Shown: positions 1 through 6,606 of the stretch, in pieces | Layout of the letters: each line of letters opens with the position of its first letter | How positions within the stretch are numbered: position 1 is the first letter of the stretch | From: Planctomycetota bacterium | Lineage (GTDB): Bacteria; Planctomycetota; Planctomycetia; Pirellulales; Pirellulaceae | Length of the DNA: 8,580 nt | Assembly (NCBI GenBank): GCA_019347795.1 | Contig: JAHWKS010000167.1 | Span: forward strand, 1-8,580 | Direction of reading: 5' to 3' | Notes under the pieces: model-generated | What the model saw: the letters and a program-made list of their open reading frames with translations, nothing else | Database searches by the model: none | What the model was told of the DNA's origin: nothing | Made by a program: the position numbers and the translations under genes

Positions 1-476
1 CCGAAACGCAGATCGGTCCGCTCGCCCGCGAGGATCTCCGCGACGCCCTGCACGACCAGGTCGAGCGGTCGGTCCAGGCGGGCGCCAAGCTTCTTCTCGG
101 CGGGAAGCCGGTCGAACGTCCCGGCTATTACTACGAGCCGACGGTGCTTGCCGACGTGACGCCGGGGATGGCGGCCTTCGATGAGGAAACGTTCGGGCCC
201 GTGGCGGCGGTGATCCGCGCTCGCGACGCGGACCACGCGGTCGAGTTGGCCAATCACTCCACGTTCGGCCTGGGCGCCAGCCTTCACACGAACAACGGCG
301 AACTGGCGCAGGAACTGGCCGGCAAGATTGAGGCGGGGTTCGTTGCGATCAACGACATCGTCAAGTCCGACCCCCGCCTCCCCTTCGGCGGAGTGAAGAA
401 CTCCGGCTACGGCCGCGAACTGGCGGACGTGGGCATCCGCGAGTTCGTGAACATCAAGTCGGTAAGCATTGCGTAG
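1..476 (+). CDS. NAD(P)-dependent succinate-semialdehyde dehydrogenase family protein (3' part)
   Basis: This is the C-terminal 157 residues of an aldehyde dehydrogenase; the first complete codon is at base 3 and the stop is TAG at 474-476. Enzymes of this family oxidise an aldehyde, here probably succinate semialdehyde to succinate, in the cytoplasm. Visible motifs are [16 protein letters not shown] at visible residues 5-20, the cofactor-binding EETFGPVA at 61-68, and the late [14 protein letters not shown] at 127-140. The first and last match the short SSADH subgroup that includes E. coli Sad (YneI) and the enzymes called GabD1. The N-terminal Rossmann region, the catalytic Cys and the general-base Glu lie outside the window, so activity and NAD versus NADP preference cannot be judged. 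The gene converges on the HEAT-repeat gene with only 19 bp between the stops. The family is sure; the exact substrate is inferred. Confidence 0.93.
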   Translation, partial: ETQIGPLAREDLRDALHDQVERSVQAGAKLLLGGKPVERPGYYYEPTVLADVTPGMAAFDEETFGPVAAVIRARDADHAVELANHSTFGLGASLHTNNGELAQELAGKIEAGFVAINDIVKSDPRLPFGGVKNSGYGRELADVGIREFVNIKSVSIA

Positions 477-495
477 AACAAGCGGCTCGCCCGCA

Positions 496-2262
496 CTACG
501 GCGCCTCCATCCGCGCGATCGCCTTCTTCGCCGCCTCTTGCACTCTCTGGCTCTTGTCGTTGAGCGCTTGCTTGAGAGCGGGGAGTGCGGCTTTTGCGTA
601 CGCTCCCAACTCGCCGAGCGTGGAGGCCGCCTCGACGCGGATCACCTCGCGGTCGGACTGCAGCGATTCGATGAGAATCGGCACGCCGATCTCCGCCACG
701 GCCGGCTGACCCGGATCGATGCGGGCCATCGCCCAGATGCTGGCGATTTGCAGAAATGTGTCTTCGCTATTAAGGTTGTTCAGCAATTCGTTATAGCCGG
801 CCCGGCCCTGCTCCCCCATGCTCCCCAGCGCGTAGATCGCACTGTATTTGACCTGATCGTTCTCCGCCGAGAGGGAGTTCACCAACTCCGGCGCCGCCGC
901 TTCGGCCGCGGGGCCGATCGCCGCCAGGGCGAACTGCACTTCCCGGCGAACGGCGGGGTCGTCCGTCGATTCCAACACCGCCGTCAACGCCGGGACCGCC
1001 TCGGCGGCGTCCGGGCCGATCCTCTTCAGAACTCGCACCGCGTACATGCGGAGATTCTCATTCTTCAAGCCGCGGACGACGTGGGGGACAGCTTTGGGTC
1101 CCAGCAGCGCTAGTGCGTGCACCGCGTCCGTCGCCACGTGCGGCGGCGCCTCCTCCAGAGCGTCCACCAGCGCCTCGGCGGTGACTTCCGAGCCGAGGTC
1201 CGATTCTGCGAGCGCCTTCGCGGCGGCGGCTTGAACGTTGGGATTCTCCGATTGGAGGCCCGCGACGATGAGCTTGCTGGCCCGCTCGGCGATCTGCGGA
1301 TCATCCGGATGAGATTTCGCCAGCGCCCACGCCGCCAGCATCGCCAGGAGCGGGTCTTCATGCTGCGAGGCGGCTTGCAGGGCCGCATCTCCTTGGGGTC
1401 CGCCGCCGATCTTTCCCAGCGCGAAGGCGGCGGCGTAACGGACGCCGGTCATCGGGTCGTTCTGCAAGAGCGCGATCACGTGCTTCGCCGCCGGTTGGGC
1501 ATCATTGCCGACGGCCCCCAGGGCCAACAACGCTTGCATCCGCACCTCGGGCTCCTCATGCGAGAGCAGCTTCGTGAGGGCGGGGACAGCGGTCTTGGCT
1601 TTCGGCCCAAGCTCCTCCAGCGCCAGCGCCGCCCAGTACGCGGCCTTGGGGCTCTCCAGCGATTTGACCAGGAGCGGCACAGCCGACTCGCCGCGGTCGG
1701 CCAGCGTGCGTAGCGACGCCACGGCGATCCGCGGATCGGCGTCCTCCAGCGCCTGCACCAGAAGCGGCGTCACCACCTGCGGGTCGGGCCGCAAGGCGAA
1801 GAGCGCGTCGAGCGCCGCCCGGCGGACGGTCGAGTTCTCATCGGTCAACTGCTTGACCAACGTCGGAACGGCGCCTTGAGCGGCCTCTCCGCCGATCCTT
1901 CCCAAAGCGAACGCGGCATAGGCCCGCACCTCGGGCGCCGGATCGTCCAAGACGGCGATGAGCGAGCCGGCGGCGTCGGCGGCCGCGGGACCGATGCGTC
2001 CCAGCGCCCGGGCCGCCCGCCAGCGCACTTCCAATGCATGGTCCTCGGAGAGCGCCTCCGTCAGCGCCGGCACGGCGATTTCCGGGTCAACGCGGACCAA
2101 TTGATCGGCGGCGGCCGGGCCTTTCTGTTGATCGTGAAGCTGGGCGACCAGCGCTGCCGCGTCGCGGCTGGTGTCGGCGCTTTGCTGCGCCGCGGACTGC
2201 GCGTTCAGCGACAGCAGGATGGTGAAGACGCCCCCGCACGCCCAAAGGGCCAAACGAGTCAT
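496..2262 (-). CDS. Secreted HEAT-repeat (PBS-lyase-like) protein
   Basis: A 588-residue protein built almost entirely of alpha-helical HEAT repeats. Residues 1 to about 25 look like a Sec signal peptide (MTRLALWACGG, then a hydrophobic run to LNAQSAA), so the protein is probably exported. From about residue 60 to the end there are some 14 repeats of 35-38 residues with the recurring pattern AVPAL...L.....VR..AA.ALG.IG; clear examples are near 64-92, 100-124, 131-156, 223-252, 422-450 and 556-584. HEAT solenoids of this type act as protein-binding scaffolds; no catalytic residues are visible. The start is supported by GGAG on the minus strand at 2270-2273, seven bases before the ATG. It lies 39 bp behind the upstream secreted-protein gene and is probably co-transcribed with it. 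The binding partner is unknown. Confidence 0.93.
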   Translation of the reverse strand: MTRLALWACGGVFTILLSLNAQSAAQQSADTSRDAAALVAQLHDQQKGPAAADQLVRVDPEIAVPALTEALSEDHALEVRWRAARALGRIGPAAADAAGSLIAVLDDPAPEVRAYAAFALGRIGGEAAQGAVPTLVKQLTDENSTVRRAALDALFALRPDPQVVTPLLVQALEDADPRIAVASLRTLADRGESAVPLLVKSLESPKAAYWAALALEELGPKAKTAVPALTKLLSHEEPEVRMQALLALGAVGNDAQPAAKHVIALLQNDPMTGVRYAAAFALGKIGGGPQGDAALQAASQHEDPLLAMLAAWALAKSHPDDPQIAERASKLIVAGLQSENPNVQAAAAKALAESDLGSEVTAEALVDALEEAPPHVATDAVHALALLGPKAVPHVVRGLKNENLRMYAVRVLKRIGPDAAEAVPALTAVLESTDDPAVRREVQFALAAIGPAAEAAAPELVNSLSAENDQVKYSAIYALGSMGEQGRAGYNELLNNLNSEDTFLQIASIWAMARIDPGQPAVAEIGVPILIESLQSDREVIRVEAASTLGELGAYAKAALPALKQALNDKSQRVQEAAKKAIARMEAP

Positions 2263-2269
2263 GAGATCG

Positions 2270-2273
2270 CTCC
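2270..2273 (-). promoter_or_regulatory. Ribosome binding site of the HEAT-repeat gene
   Basis: GGAG on the minus strand, seven bases before the ATG at 2262. It lies in the short gap after the upstream gene's stop and supports this start. Confidence 0.6.
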
Positions 2274-2301
2274 GATGAGAGTTTCGCCGTCCGTTTTCGT
2301 T

Positions 2302-3021
2302 TCACTCGATCATGCCGGCGCCGGTGGTCGCCGCCAGGCTTTGGAGAAAGTTCTTCGCCGCCACGTAATCCTCCGGATCGTACGCCGAGATATTCGACTT
2401 CAGCTTCGTCGCCAGCGCGCCCAGCGTGGCGCTCAGCGCCTGCCGCTCATCGACGCTCATCGAGACGGCGTCGCTAACCCGTGCGTGAATCAGCCGCTCG
2501 GATGTCTCCCGCAGGTCCGTGTACTCCGGCGCCAGGAGCAACGGAGGCCAACTGATCTCGCCGGAATAGGGATCGAGTTCGCTGGGGCTGAGCGGCTCGG
2601 GCGCCCGTTCCTCCGCGATGCGGAACAGTTGCTCGGAGGTCGGCCGCTGTCCGCGCCGTTCCTCGCGGTATTGCTCATTGAGCTGCTTCATTTCGAAGTA
2701 CGTCTGCGTGTACTTCAGGCGATTATTGAAGTACATCGCCCGCGCCTGCTCGTAGTTCTTGGCGGCCTCGGAGGCCATCAACTCCGCGGCGCCGGCGGAG
2801 CGCACCACGTCCGCCATTCCCCGCGCGACGCCTTCGCTGTACGTCGAGGCATGGTCGTACCCCGATGCGTAAGTCGAGTAGGGGTAGTACGTGGCCGCGG
2901 AAGGCGCCGGGGCGGGGGCCACGGGCGGCTGGCCGGAGCTGTCGGCCGGCCAACTGGCGATTATGGCCGCCGCGAGGAGGACACCCATAAGCCGGCCGGC
3001 GGAGGAGAGATGCGGATTCAT
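2302..3021 (-). CDS. Conserved planctomycete-type secreted protein of unknown function
   Basis: A 239-residue protein. I chose the ATG at 3021 over an earlier in-frame start at 3066 because a GGGGA lies six bases before it and a proper signal peptide begins there. Residues 1-30 form that signal (hydrophobic LMGVLLAAAIIASW, cleavage near SSG). A Pro/Ala/Tyr-rich stretch follows (31-57), then a helical core at about 62-120 with SEGVARGMADVVRSAG, NYEQARAMYFNNRLK and QTYFEMKQLNEQYREER. From memory, this core resembles small exported proteins seen repeatedly in planctomycetes with no assigned function. The C-terminal part (about 150-239) contains a DPYSGEISWPPLL segment and amphipathic helices. 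No enzyme motif, lipobox or cysteine is visible. It is the first gene of the minus-strand pair, divergent from the sigma factor, so its promoter shares the intergenic region with the sigma gene. Confidence 0.88.
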   Translation of the reverse strand: MNPHLSSAGRLMGVLLAAAIIASWPADSSGQPPVAPAPAPSAATYYPYSTYASGYDHASTYSEGVARGMADVVRSAGAAELMASEAAKNYEQARAMYFNNRLKYTQTYFEMKQLNEQYREERRGQRPTSEQLFRIAEERAPEPLSPSELDPYSGEISWPPLLLAPEYTDLRETSERLIHARVSDAVSMSVDERQALSATLGALATKLKSNISAYDPEDYVAAKNFLQSLAATTGAGMIE

Positions 3022-3027
3022 GTTAAT

Positions 3028-3032
3028 TCCCC
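3028..3032 (-). promoter_or_regulatory. Ribosome binding site deciding the start at 3021
   Basis: GGGGA on the minus strand, six bases before the ATG. It favours the 239-residue product over the 15-residue longer reading that begins at 3066. Confidence 0.6.
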
Positions 3033-3034
3033 GC

Positions 3035-3105
3035 TTTTCGAGAACCCTGGGAGGCAATTCCGTCACTCAAACTGTGGCCGCAATGCTCGTTCCAATTCTC
3101 GAAAA
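3035..3105. repeat. 10-nt perfect inverted repeat in the divergent promoter region
   Basis: TTTTCGAGAA at 3035-3044 and its exact reverse complement TTCTCGAAAA at 3096-3105, separated by 51 bases. Both arms lie between the divergent secreted-protein and sigma-factor genes and contain the 8-mer TTCGAGAA. They could be paired operators for a regulator or a hairpin in the minus-strand leader. The rest of the 3022-3233 gap holds only a weak TATGAT at 3150-3155 with no matching -35, and no recognisable ribosome binding site for the sigma gene. Confidence 0.5.
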
Positions 3106-3233
3106 ATTCTTGGTCGGGAGTGATCTAAGAAACCCGAAGTCCCAGACGTTATGATGACGGTGCCGGTGCGCGCGGGAGTTTCTCCCTCTTCTCAAAACCA
3201 TTTCCCCCGGCGCCTCGTCTTACTTGCGCAGGC

Positions 3234-3773
3234 ATGAACGCGACGAACGTAGCCCCCCTGGCGGGTTCCGAGGAAGGCGCGGCGGCGGCCTCGTTGGAGG
3301 AGGCTTTTGCGCGCCACCAGAGCGAGCTGCTCGGGACCCTTTTTTACCTCGTGGGCAATCGGGAAGATGCGCGCGACGCCCTGCAAGAGGCCTTTGTGAA
3401 GTGCTGGCGGCATCGCAGCCAGGCGCCGGAGGTGCGGAACCTGAAGGCGTGGATCTTCCGCATCGCCCTGAACACCGGGCGCGACCTGCGGAAGGCCGCC
3501 TGGCGGAGACGGCGCCAGCCGATGCCTCAAGAGGAAACCATCCTCGCCTCCCGCGAAGAAGGGCCCCCAGACGCGGCCGATCGGCGCGAGCAGCAAGCGC
3601 GGATTCAAGCCGTGGTCCAGGAGCTTCGCGAGGAGGAGCGGGAGGTGTTTCTCTTGCGGCAAAACGGCGACCTGACGTATGAGGAAATCGCCGAGGCCTT
3701 AGACCTGCCCACGGGAACCGTGAAGACGCGCATGCGAATGGCCGTCGCCCGGCTTCGGGAAGCATTGGCGTAA
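3234..3773 (+). CDS. ECF-family RNA polymerase sigma-70 factor
   Basis: A 179-residue sigma factor with the two-domain ECF layout. Sigma region 2 covers about 21-92: region 2.2 is seen as EDARDALQEAFVKCWRH and region 2.3/2.4 as NLKAWIFRIALNTGRDLRKAA. A basic and then acidic linker follows (90-120). Sigma region 4 covers about 123-178, with the recognition helix-turn-helix in LTYEEIAEALDLPTGTVKTR and a final MAVARLREAL. Length and organisation are normal for ECF factors, and there is no C-terminal extension. The ATG at 3234 is the only sensible start but has no clear Shine-Dalgarno sequence. The next gene, 99 bp downstream on the same strand, encodes a membrane protein with an anti-sigma-like head, the usual ECF gene order. 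Its promoter specificity cannot be read from the sequence. Confidence 0.95.
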   Translation: MNATNVAPLAGSEEGAAAASLEEAFARHQSELLGTLFYLVGNREDARDALQEAFVKCWRHRSQAPEVRNLKAWIFRIALNTGRDLRKAAWRRRRQPMPQEETILASREEGPPDAADRREQQARIQAVVQELREEEREVFLLRQNGDLTYEEIAEALDLPTGTVKTRMRMAVARLREALA

Positions 3774-3807
3774 TCCGGGTTCCGACTCAAAACTACCACG
3801 TTGCCAA

Positions 3808-3841
3808 GAACCGGACGCTAGCGTCGCGGATGATTCTCCCA
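3808..3841 (+). repeat. Intergenic hairpin repeat, copy 1
   Basis: A 34-nt element beginning GAACCGGACGCTAGCG. It matches 7754-7789 at 32 positions with two mismatches and one 2-nt gap. It contains the perfect 12-nt palindrome GACGCTAGCGTC (3814-3825); with flanking CCG and CGG it can form a 7-bp stem with one bulged base and a CTAG loop. It sits 34 bases after the sigma-factor stop and 31 bases before the next start. Confidence 0.75.
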
Positions 3842-3855
3842 TCAGCCGCGCGCCC

Positions 3856-3873
3856 TCGCTACGATAATCGAGA
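3856..3873 (+). promoter_or_regulatory. -10-like element just before the anti-sigma-like gene
   Basis: TCGCTACGATAATCGAGA ends on the A of the ATG at 3873. TACGAT (3860-3865) or GATAAT (3863-3868) resembles a sigma-70 -10 hexamer, and the same block recurs at 6475-6494 in front of the next gene. No convincing -35 lies 16-18 bases upstream. If active, transcription would start at or almost at the ATG, giving a leaderless message; there is no Shine-Dalgarno sequence here. This remains a sequence-only call. Confidence 0.4.
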
Positions 3874-6347
3874 TGTACCCTGATCGTGATCCGCTGGAGC
3901 AGCAGCTCTGGGAGCTGCTGTACGAGTTGCTCCCGGAAGAGGAGGCGGCGGCCCTGCGCGACCGCATCGCCGCCGAGCCGGATGTCGCGGCCGCGTATCA
4001 GCGCGTCGCCGGGCAGCGCGAGCTTGTGACGGAGTCGCTGCGGTGGCGCGGCGGCGATGTTCCGCTGCATCCGCCTTCCGAGAAAGACCATCGCCCGGCG
4101 CCCGCGTCCTCGGCGATCTCCGCAAGCGATGCTCCGGCGCTTGCCCGTAGCTCCGGCCGGCTGCCTCGCCTGATGCGGTCGCTGCAGGGATTGGCGTGCG
4201 CCGCCGCTGTCGCGATGTTGGCGGTAATCGGCTATGCCTGGCTGCGTCCCGGTTCGCTCCTTCATCGGGATGGACTGGCCGTGTGGAAGCAAGCGGCCGG
4301 CGATCACGTCCGCCTGATCGTGAGCGGACCCCGCGAAGCGTCTCCGGCGGGGGTGAGCCGATTCACGGTTACGACCGCGTCGCTGGAGAGCGTTCCGCGA
4401 TCGGCGGAGATCACGTGGCGCTTCGCCGATCTGGACGGCGATACCCTCGCTCGCGGGCGTGCGAGAACCGGCGAGGATGGCGTTGCGGTCCTGGTGCCGC
4501 CGGATGCGGCGATGTCCGGCGGTCGGCTGGAGGTTGCGGCGCAGGGCGATGACGCGGCGCCGATCTCGGTTGCGTTTTCCGCGGCGCCGGCGAATCGCGA
4601 GATGAATCTGGCCCTAGGCAGGTCGGCCCCGCCGGCAGACAGGCTTCACTGGTTCTTTGCGGCGCCGGAAGGTTCTCCCTCGCCCGAGTTGGCGGCAGGT
4701 TTCGGCGGCAGCGCCGGCGCCGTCGCTCTGGATTTCGCCAAGGAACGGGCCGCGGGCGACGGAAAGGCGGTTGCGCTGGAGGCCGGCGACGGCGTCTTCG
4801 AGGCGGATGAGCCGGTGCAGGTTGAGGTGACCTCGAATCGTTCCGATGCTCCTCTTGTCGTGGCCGCGACCGCCGAGGGGGAATTGGTCGGGCAAGCCCC
4901 CGTGCTCTTCCCGCCCGAGGATCGCCGCGAGGGCGCGGCCTCCGCCACGGTTTCCATTCCGCTTGCCGATTCCGTCGCCGGCTGGGTTCACCTGAGGGCG
5001 TACGATTACTCCCGCGACCCTCCCGAGCCGCTGGCGGAGCAGTTGGTGTACCGCAGGCCGAGCCGCTGGCTGGACGTGATAATTGCGGAAGTCGGCGCCG
5101 CGGACGATGAGGCGGTCGGCTACGAGATCGAAATCACCGACGAGAAGGGGCAGCCCGTCGAGGCGACGCTGGAAGTGGCGGTGATCGAGTCGCCGGTTTC
5201 GGCCGATGACGGCATTGCGACGGCGCCGCTGGCGTTGTCCTATGCCGACCGTCCCAAGAACGGCGCCTTCACGGCCGAAGGGGAGGTCGTGGACAAGTAC
5301 GACCGCCAGGTGGGCGTGACGCCGCAGATGTCAAGCAGTCGTGGACTGGAGCGGAAGTCGGCGGCCCCGAGCCCGCCGCAGGTGGCGGATAATCTGGCGG
5401 CGGTTTGGGCGCAGGCGGAAGCCGAGGTCGCCGCCTTGGAGCAGCGTCGCGAGGAGCTAGGCGAACTGCTGGGACGGCTGAGCTTGGGGGGCGGGGCCGT
5501 GTTGCTCATCGTTCTCTTGATGGGCGGGCTGCTTCGCATCGGCTTCGACGCCCGCCTCTGGACCCCGGCGCTGGCGGCGACGTTGCTCTTGCTCGGCATA
5601 GGCGGGGCACTTTCGGAAGGGCGTCCGGCCGTTGGGCGGCCCGAGCCTGTCGCCTTTCGAACTCCGACGTCCGACTCATCGCCGAGGGATGCAGAGGCCG
5701 CGACGCTCGGCGAGTCGCTTTATATAGCTCCCGCGGAGAGCGTCGCGGAGCGTGTCGAGTTGGCGGAGGCGGAGCCGATGCTGAACCTCGATAATTTGGC
5801 CCGTCTCGAGGCGCCGGAAGAACCGTCGCCAGGGTCCGGTTTCGCGGCGCCGAGTCCGGATGAGGCGTTTGCCCAGGAAAAACAGCAAGTCTCGCCCCCC
5901 TCCGTAGCGGCAGGACGAGGGCCTCCGGCGCCGGAGGCAGACGCGGCGCCCCCGCTCGACACCTTCTCGCTCCGCAGGCGCCGCGATGCATCGTCGAAAG
6001 ACGACGACGGTTCGCGCCCGGAACAGATCGCCGAAGCGGATGCGACGGCGGGGCTGGCGTCGCGCGCCGCTCCAGCCCGCGGCCTGCAAGAAGCGGAGGA
6101 GTTGCGGCAGAAAGCAGAAGTCCAACTGGACCGCCGCTTCCGCTATTCTCTCGGCCCCCCCGCGCCTCGCAGCGCCGAGAATGCCGATTGGGGCATCCGC
6201 TACCAAAAGCAGCGGCTGACCACCAATGAGCGGGGGCGGGTCCTCGTGACCGTGCCGGAGGCCGGCACCACGGGACGTCGGCGTGTCATCGTGGAGGCCT
6301 TCAGCCCGGGCCGGGCCGGTCAGGCGGCCGTGGACTTCGACCATTAA
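3873..6347 (+). CDS. Membrane-anchored anti-sigma-like protein with alpha-2-macroglobulin-like exported region
   Basis: An 824-residue protein, probably controlling the ECF sigma factor encoded just upstream. Residues 1-60 (DPLEQQLWELLYELLPEEEAA onward) form a helical head like planctomycete anti-sigma factors, but without the zinc-binding His/Cys motif; the only cysteine is residue 109. Membrane segment 1 is about 105-124. Residues 125-535 should be periplasmic and hold beta-rich modules resembling MG domains, ending in YEIEITDEKGQPVEATLEVAV (417-437), a pattern seen in alpha-2-macroglobulins before the bait region. A short coiled-coil (about 507-533) leads to segments 2 and 3 (about 537-556 and 563-580). 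The tail (581-824) is Pro/Ala/Glu-rich, then ends in LTTNERGRVLVTVPEAG (782-798), like the start of the A2M domain. No CGEQ thioester motif exists. The start has no Shine-Dalgarno sequence. The anti-sigma role is inferred from gene order and the head. Confidence 0.8.
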   Translation: MYPDRDPLEQQLWELLYELLPEEEAAALRDRIAAEPDVAAAYQRVAGQRELVTESLRWRGGDVPLHPPSEKDHRPAPASSAISASDAPALARSSGRLPRLMRSLQGLACAAAVAMLAVIGYAWLRPGSLLHRDGLAVWKQAAGDHVRLIVSGPREASPAGVSRFTVTTASLESVPRSAEITWRFADLDGDTLARGRARTGEDGVAVLVPPDAAMSGGRLEVAAQGDDAAPISVAFSAAPANREMNLALGRSAPPADRLHWFFAAPEGSPSPELAAGFGGSAGAVALDFAKERAAGDGKAVALEAGDGVFEADEPVQVEVTSNRSDAPLVVAATAEGELVGQAPVLFPPEDRREGAASATVSIPLADSVAGWVHLRAYDYSRDPPEPLAEQLVYRRPSRWLDVIIAEVGAADDEAVGYEIEITDEKGQPVEATLEVAVIESPVSADDGIATAPLALSYADRPKNGAFTAEGEVVDKYDRQVGVTPQMSSSRGLERKSAAPSPPQVADNLAAVWAQAEAEVAALEQRREELGELLGRLSLGGGAVLLIVLLMGGLLRIGFDARLWTPALAATLLLLGIGGALSEGRPAVGRPEPVAFRTPTSDSSPRDAEAATLGESLYIAPAESVAERVELAEAEPMLNLDNLARLEAPEEPSPGSGFAAPSPDEAFAQEKQQVSPPSVAAGRGPPAPEADAAPPLDTFSLRRRRDASSKDDDGSRPEQIAEADATAGLASRAAPARGLQEAEELRQKAEVQLDRRFRYSLGPPAPRSAENADWGIRYQKQRLTTNERGRVLVTVPEAGTTGRRRVIVEAFSPGRAGQAAVDFDH

Positions 6348-6349
6348 TC

Positions 6350-6375
6350 CGCAAATTTGCGAGTCTTTTGCTCGT
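6350..6375 (+). terminator. Possible weak terminator after the anti-sigma-like gene
   Basis: Directly after the TAA stop lies the palindrome CGCAAATTTGCG (6350-6361). It overlaps a second possible stem, GCGAG (6359-6363) with CTCGT (6371-6375) around a TCTTTTG loop, followed by a T-rich stretch. The stems are short (4-5 bp), so this is only a candidate. Confidence 0.3.
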
Positions 6376-6456
6376 ATTTCGGGTTTATTAGTTTTAGCCA
6401 GACGCCTGAGCCGTGAAGTCCCTGTTACGGTCCCGACAAAGTTTGCCTCCGTTCCC

Positions 6457-6487
6457 TTGACCTTCGCTGGCGCCTCGCTACTATAAA
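6457..6487 (+). promoter_or_regulatory. Sigma-70-like promoter upstream of the double alpha-CTD gene
   Basis: A TTGACC -35 (6457-6462) lies 16 bases before TACTAT (6479-6484); the overlapping TATAAA (6482-6487) is a closer hexamer but with a 19-base spacer. Transcription would begin near 6490-6494, inside TTCGAGAA (6488-6495), leaving a leader of about 115 bases. This is the best promoter match I found in the window. Confidence 0.55.
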
Positions 6488-6570
6488 TTCGAGAAAAGGC
6501 AACGATTTTGTTATCCGGAACAGGCACAGGCGTTAAAATCCCTCGGGATCGGGCGCAGGGGAGAGGCGGC

Positions 6571-6593
6571 CGGCGCGACGCCGTATTCTTTTT
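6571..6593 (+). promoter_or_regulatory. Terminator-like hairpin in the leader (attenuator candidate)
   Basis: CGGCG (6571-6575), loop CGA, CGCCG (6579-6583), followed by TATTCTTTTT (6584-6593). This is the shape of an intrinsic terminator. It sits between the predicted promoter and the AGGA ribosome binding site at 6597-6600. The stem is all G-C but only 5 bp, so function is uncertain. No known riboswitch or leader peptide was recognised upstream of it. Confidence 0.35.
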
Positions 6594-6596
6594 CAC

Positions 6597-6600
6597 AGGA
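6597..6600 (+). promoter_or_regulatory. Ribosome binding site deciding the start at 6607
   Basis: AGGA six bases before the ATG. It favours 6607 over an in-frame TTG at 6508, which has no ribosome binding site and would add 33 low-complexity residues translated across the leader hairpin. Confidence 0.6.
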
Positions 6601-6606
6601 AATGGA

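Noticed and set aside
477..498. A possible terminator between the convergent aldehyde dehydrogenase and HEAT genes (GCGG and CCGC around a 5-base loop).
   Set aside because: The stem is only 4 bp with no T-tract on either side, so it is no better than chance in this GC-rich DNA.
469..1113. A 214-codon open frame on the plus strand after the aldehyde dehydrogenase.
   Set aside because: It is antisense to the HEAT-repeat gene and shows only Arg-rich composition typical of a shadow frame.
1876..3123. A 415-codon open frame on the plus strand.
   Set aside because: It runs antisense across the HEAT-repeat and secreted-protein genes, is Arg/Gly-rich with no domain pattern, and spans their intergenic gap; it is a by-product of high GC content.
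3150..3155. TATGAT as a -10 for the sigma-factor gene.
   Set aside because: No -35-like hexamer lies at a workable distance, so I did not list it as a promoter.
3808..3825. GAACC followed by CGTC inside the repeat, resembling ECF promoter elements.
   Set aside because: The two elements are only 9 bases apart, not the roughly 16 needed, and the same bases are explained by the hairpin repeat.
5676..6596. A 306-codon open frame on the minus strand.
   Set aside because: It is opposite the 3' half of the anti-sigma-like gene and crosses the promoter region at 6457-6487; no recognisable domain.
6508..6606. An upstream TTG start that would lengthen the alpha-CTD/HTH protein by 33 residues.
   Set aside because: It has no ribosome binding site and lies right after the predicted transcription start; the ATG at 6607 has a well-spaced AGGA.
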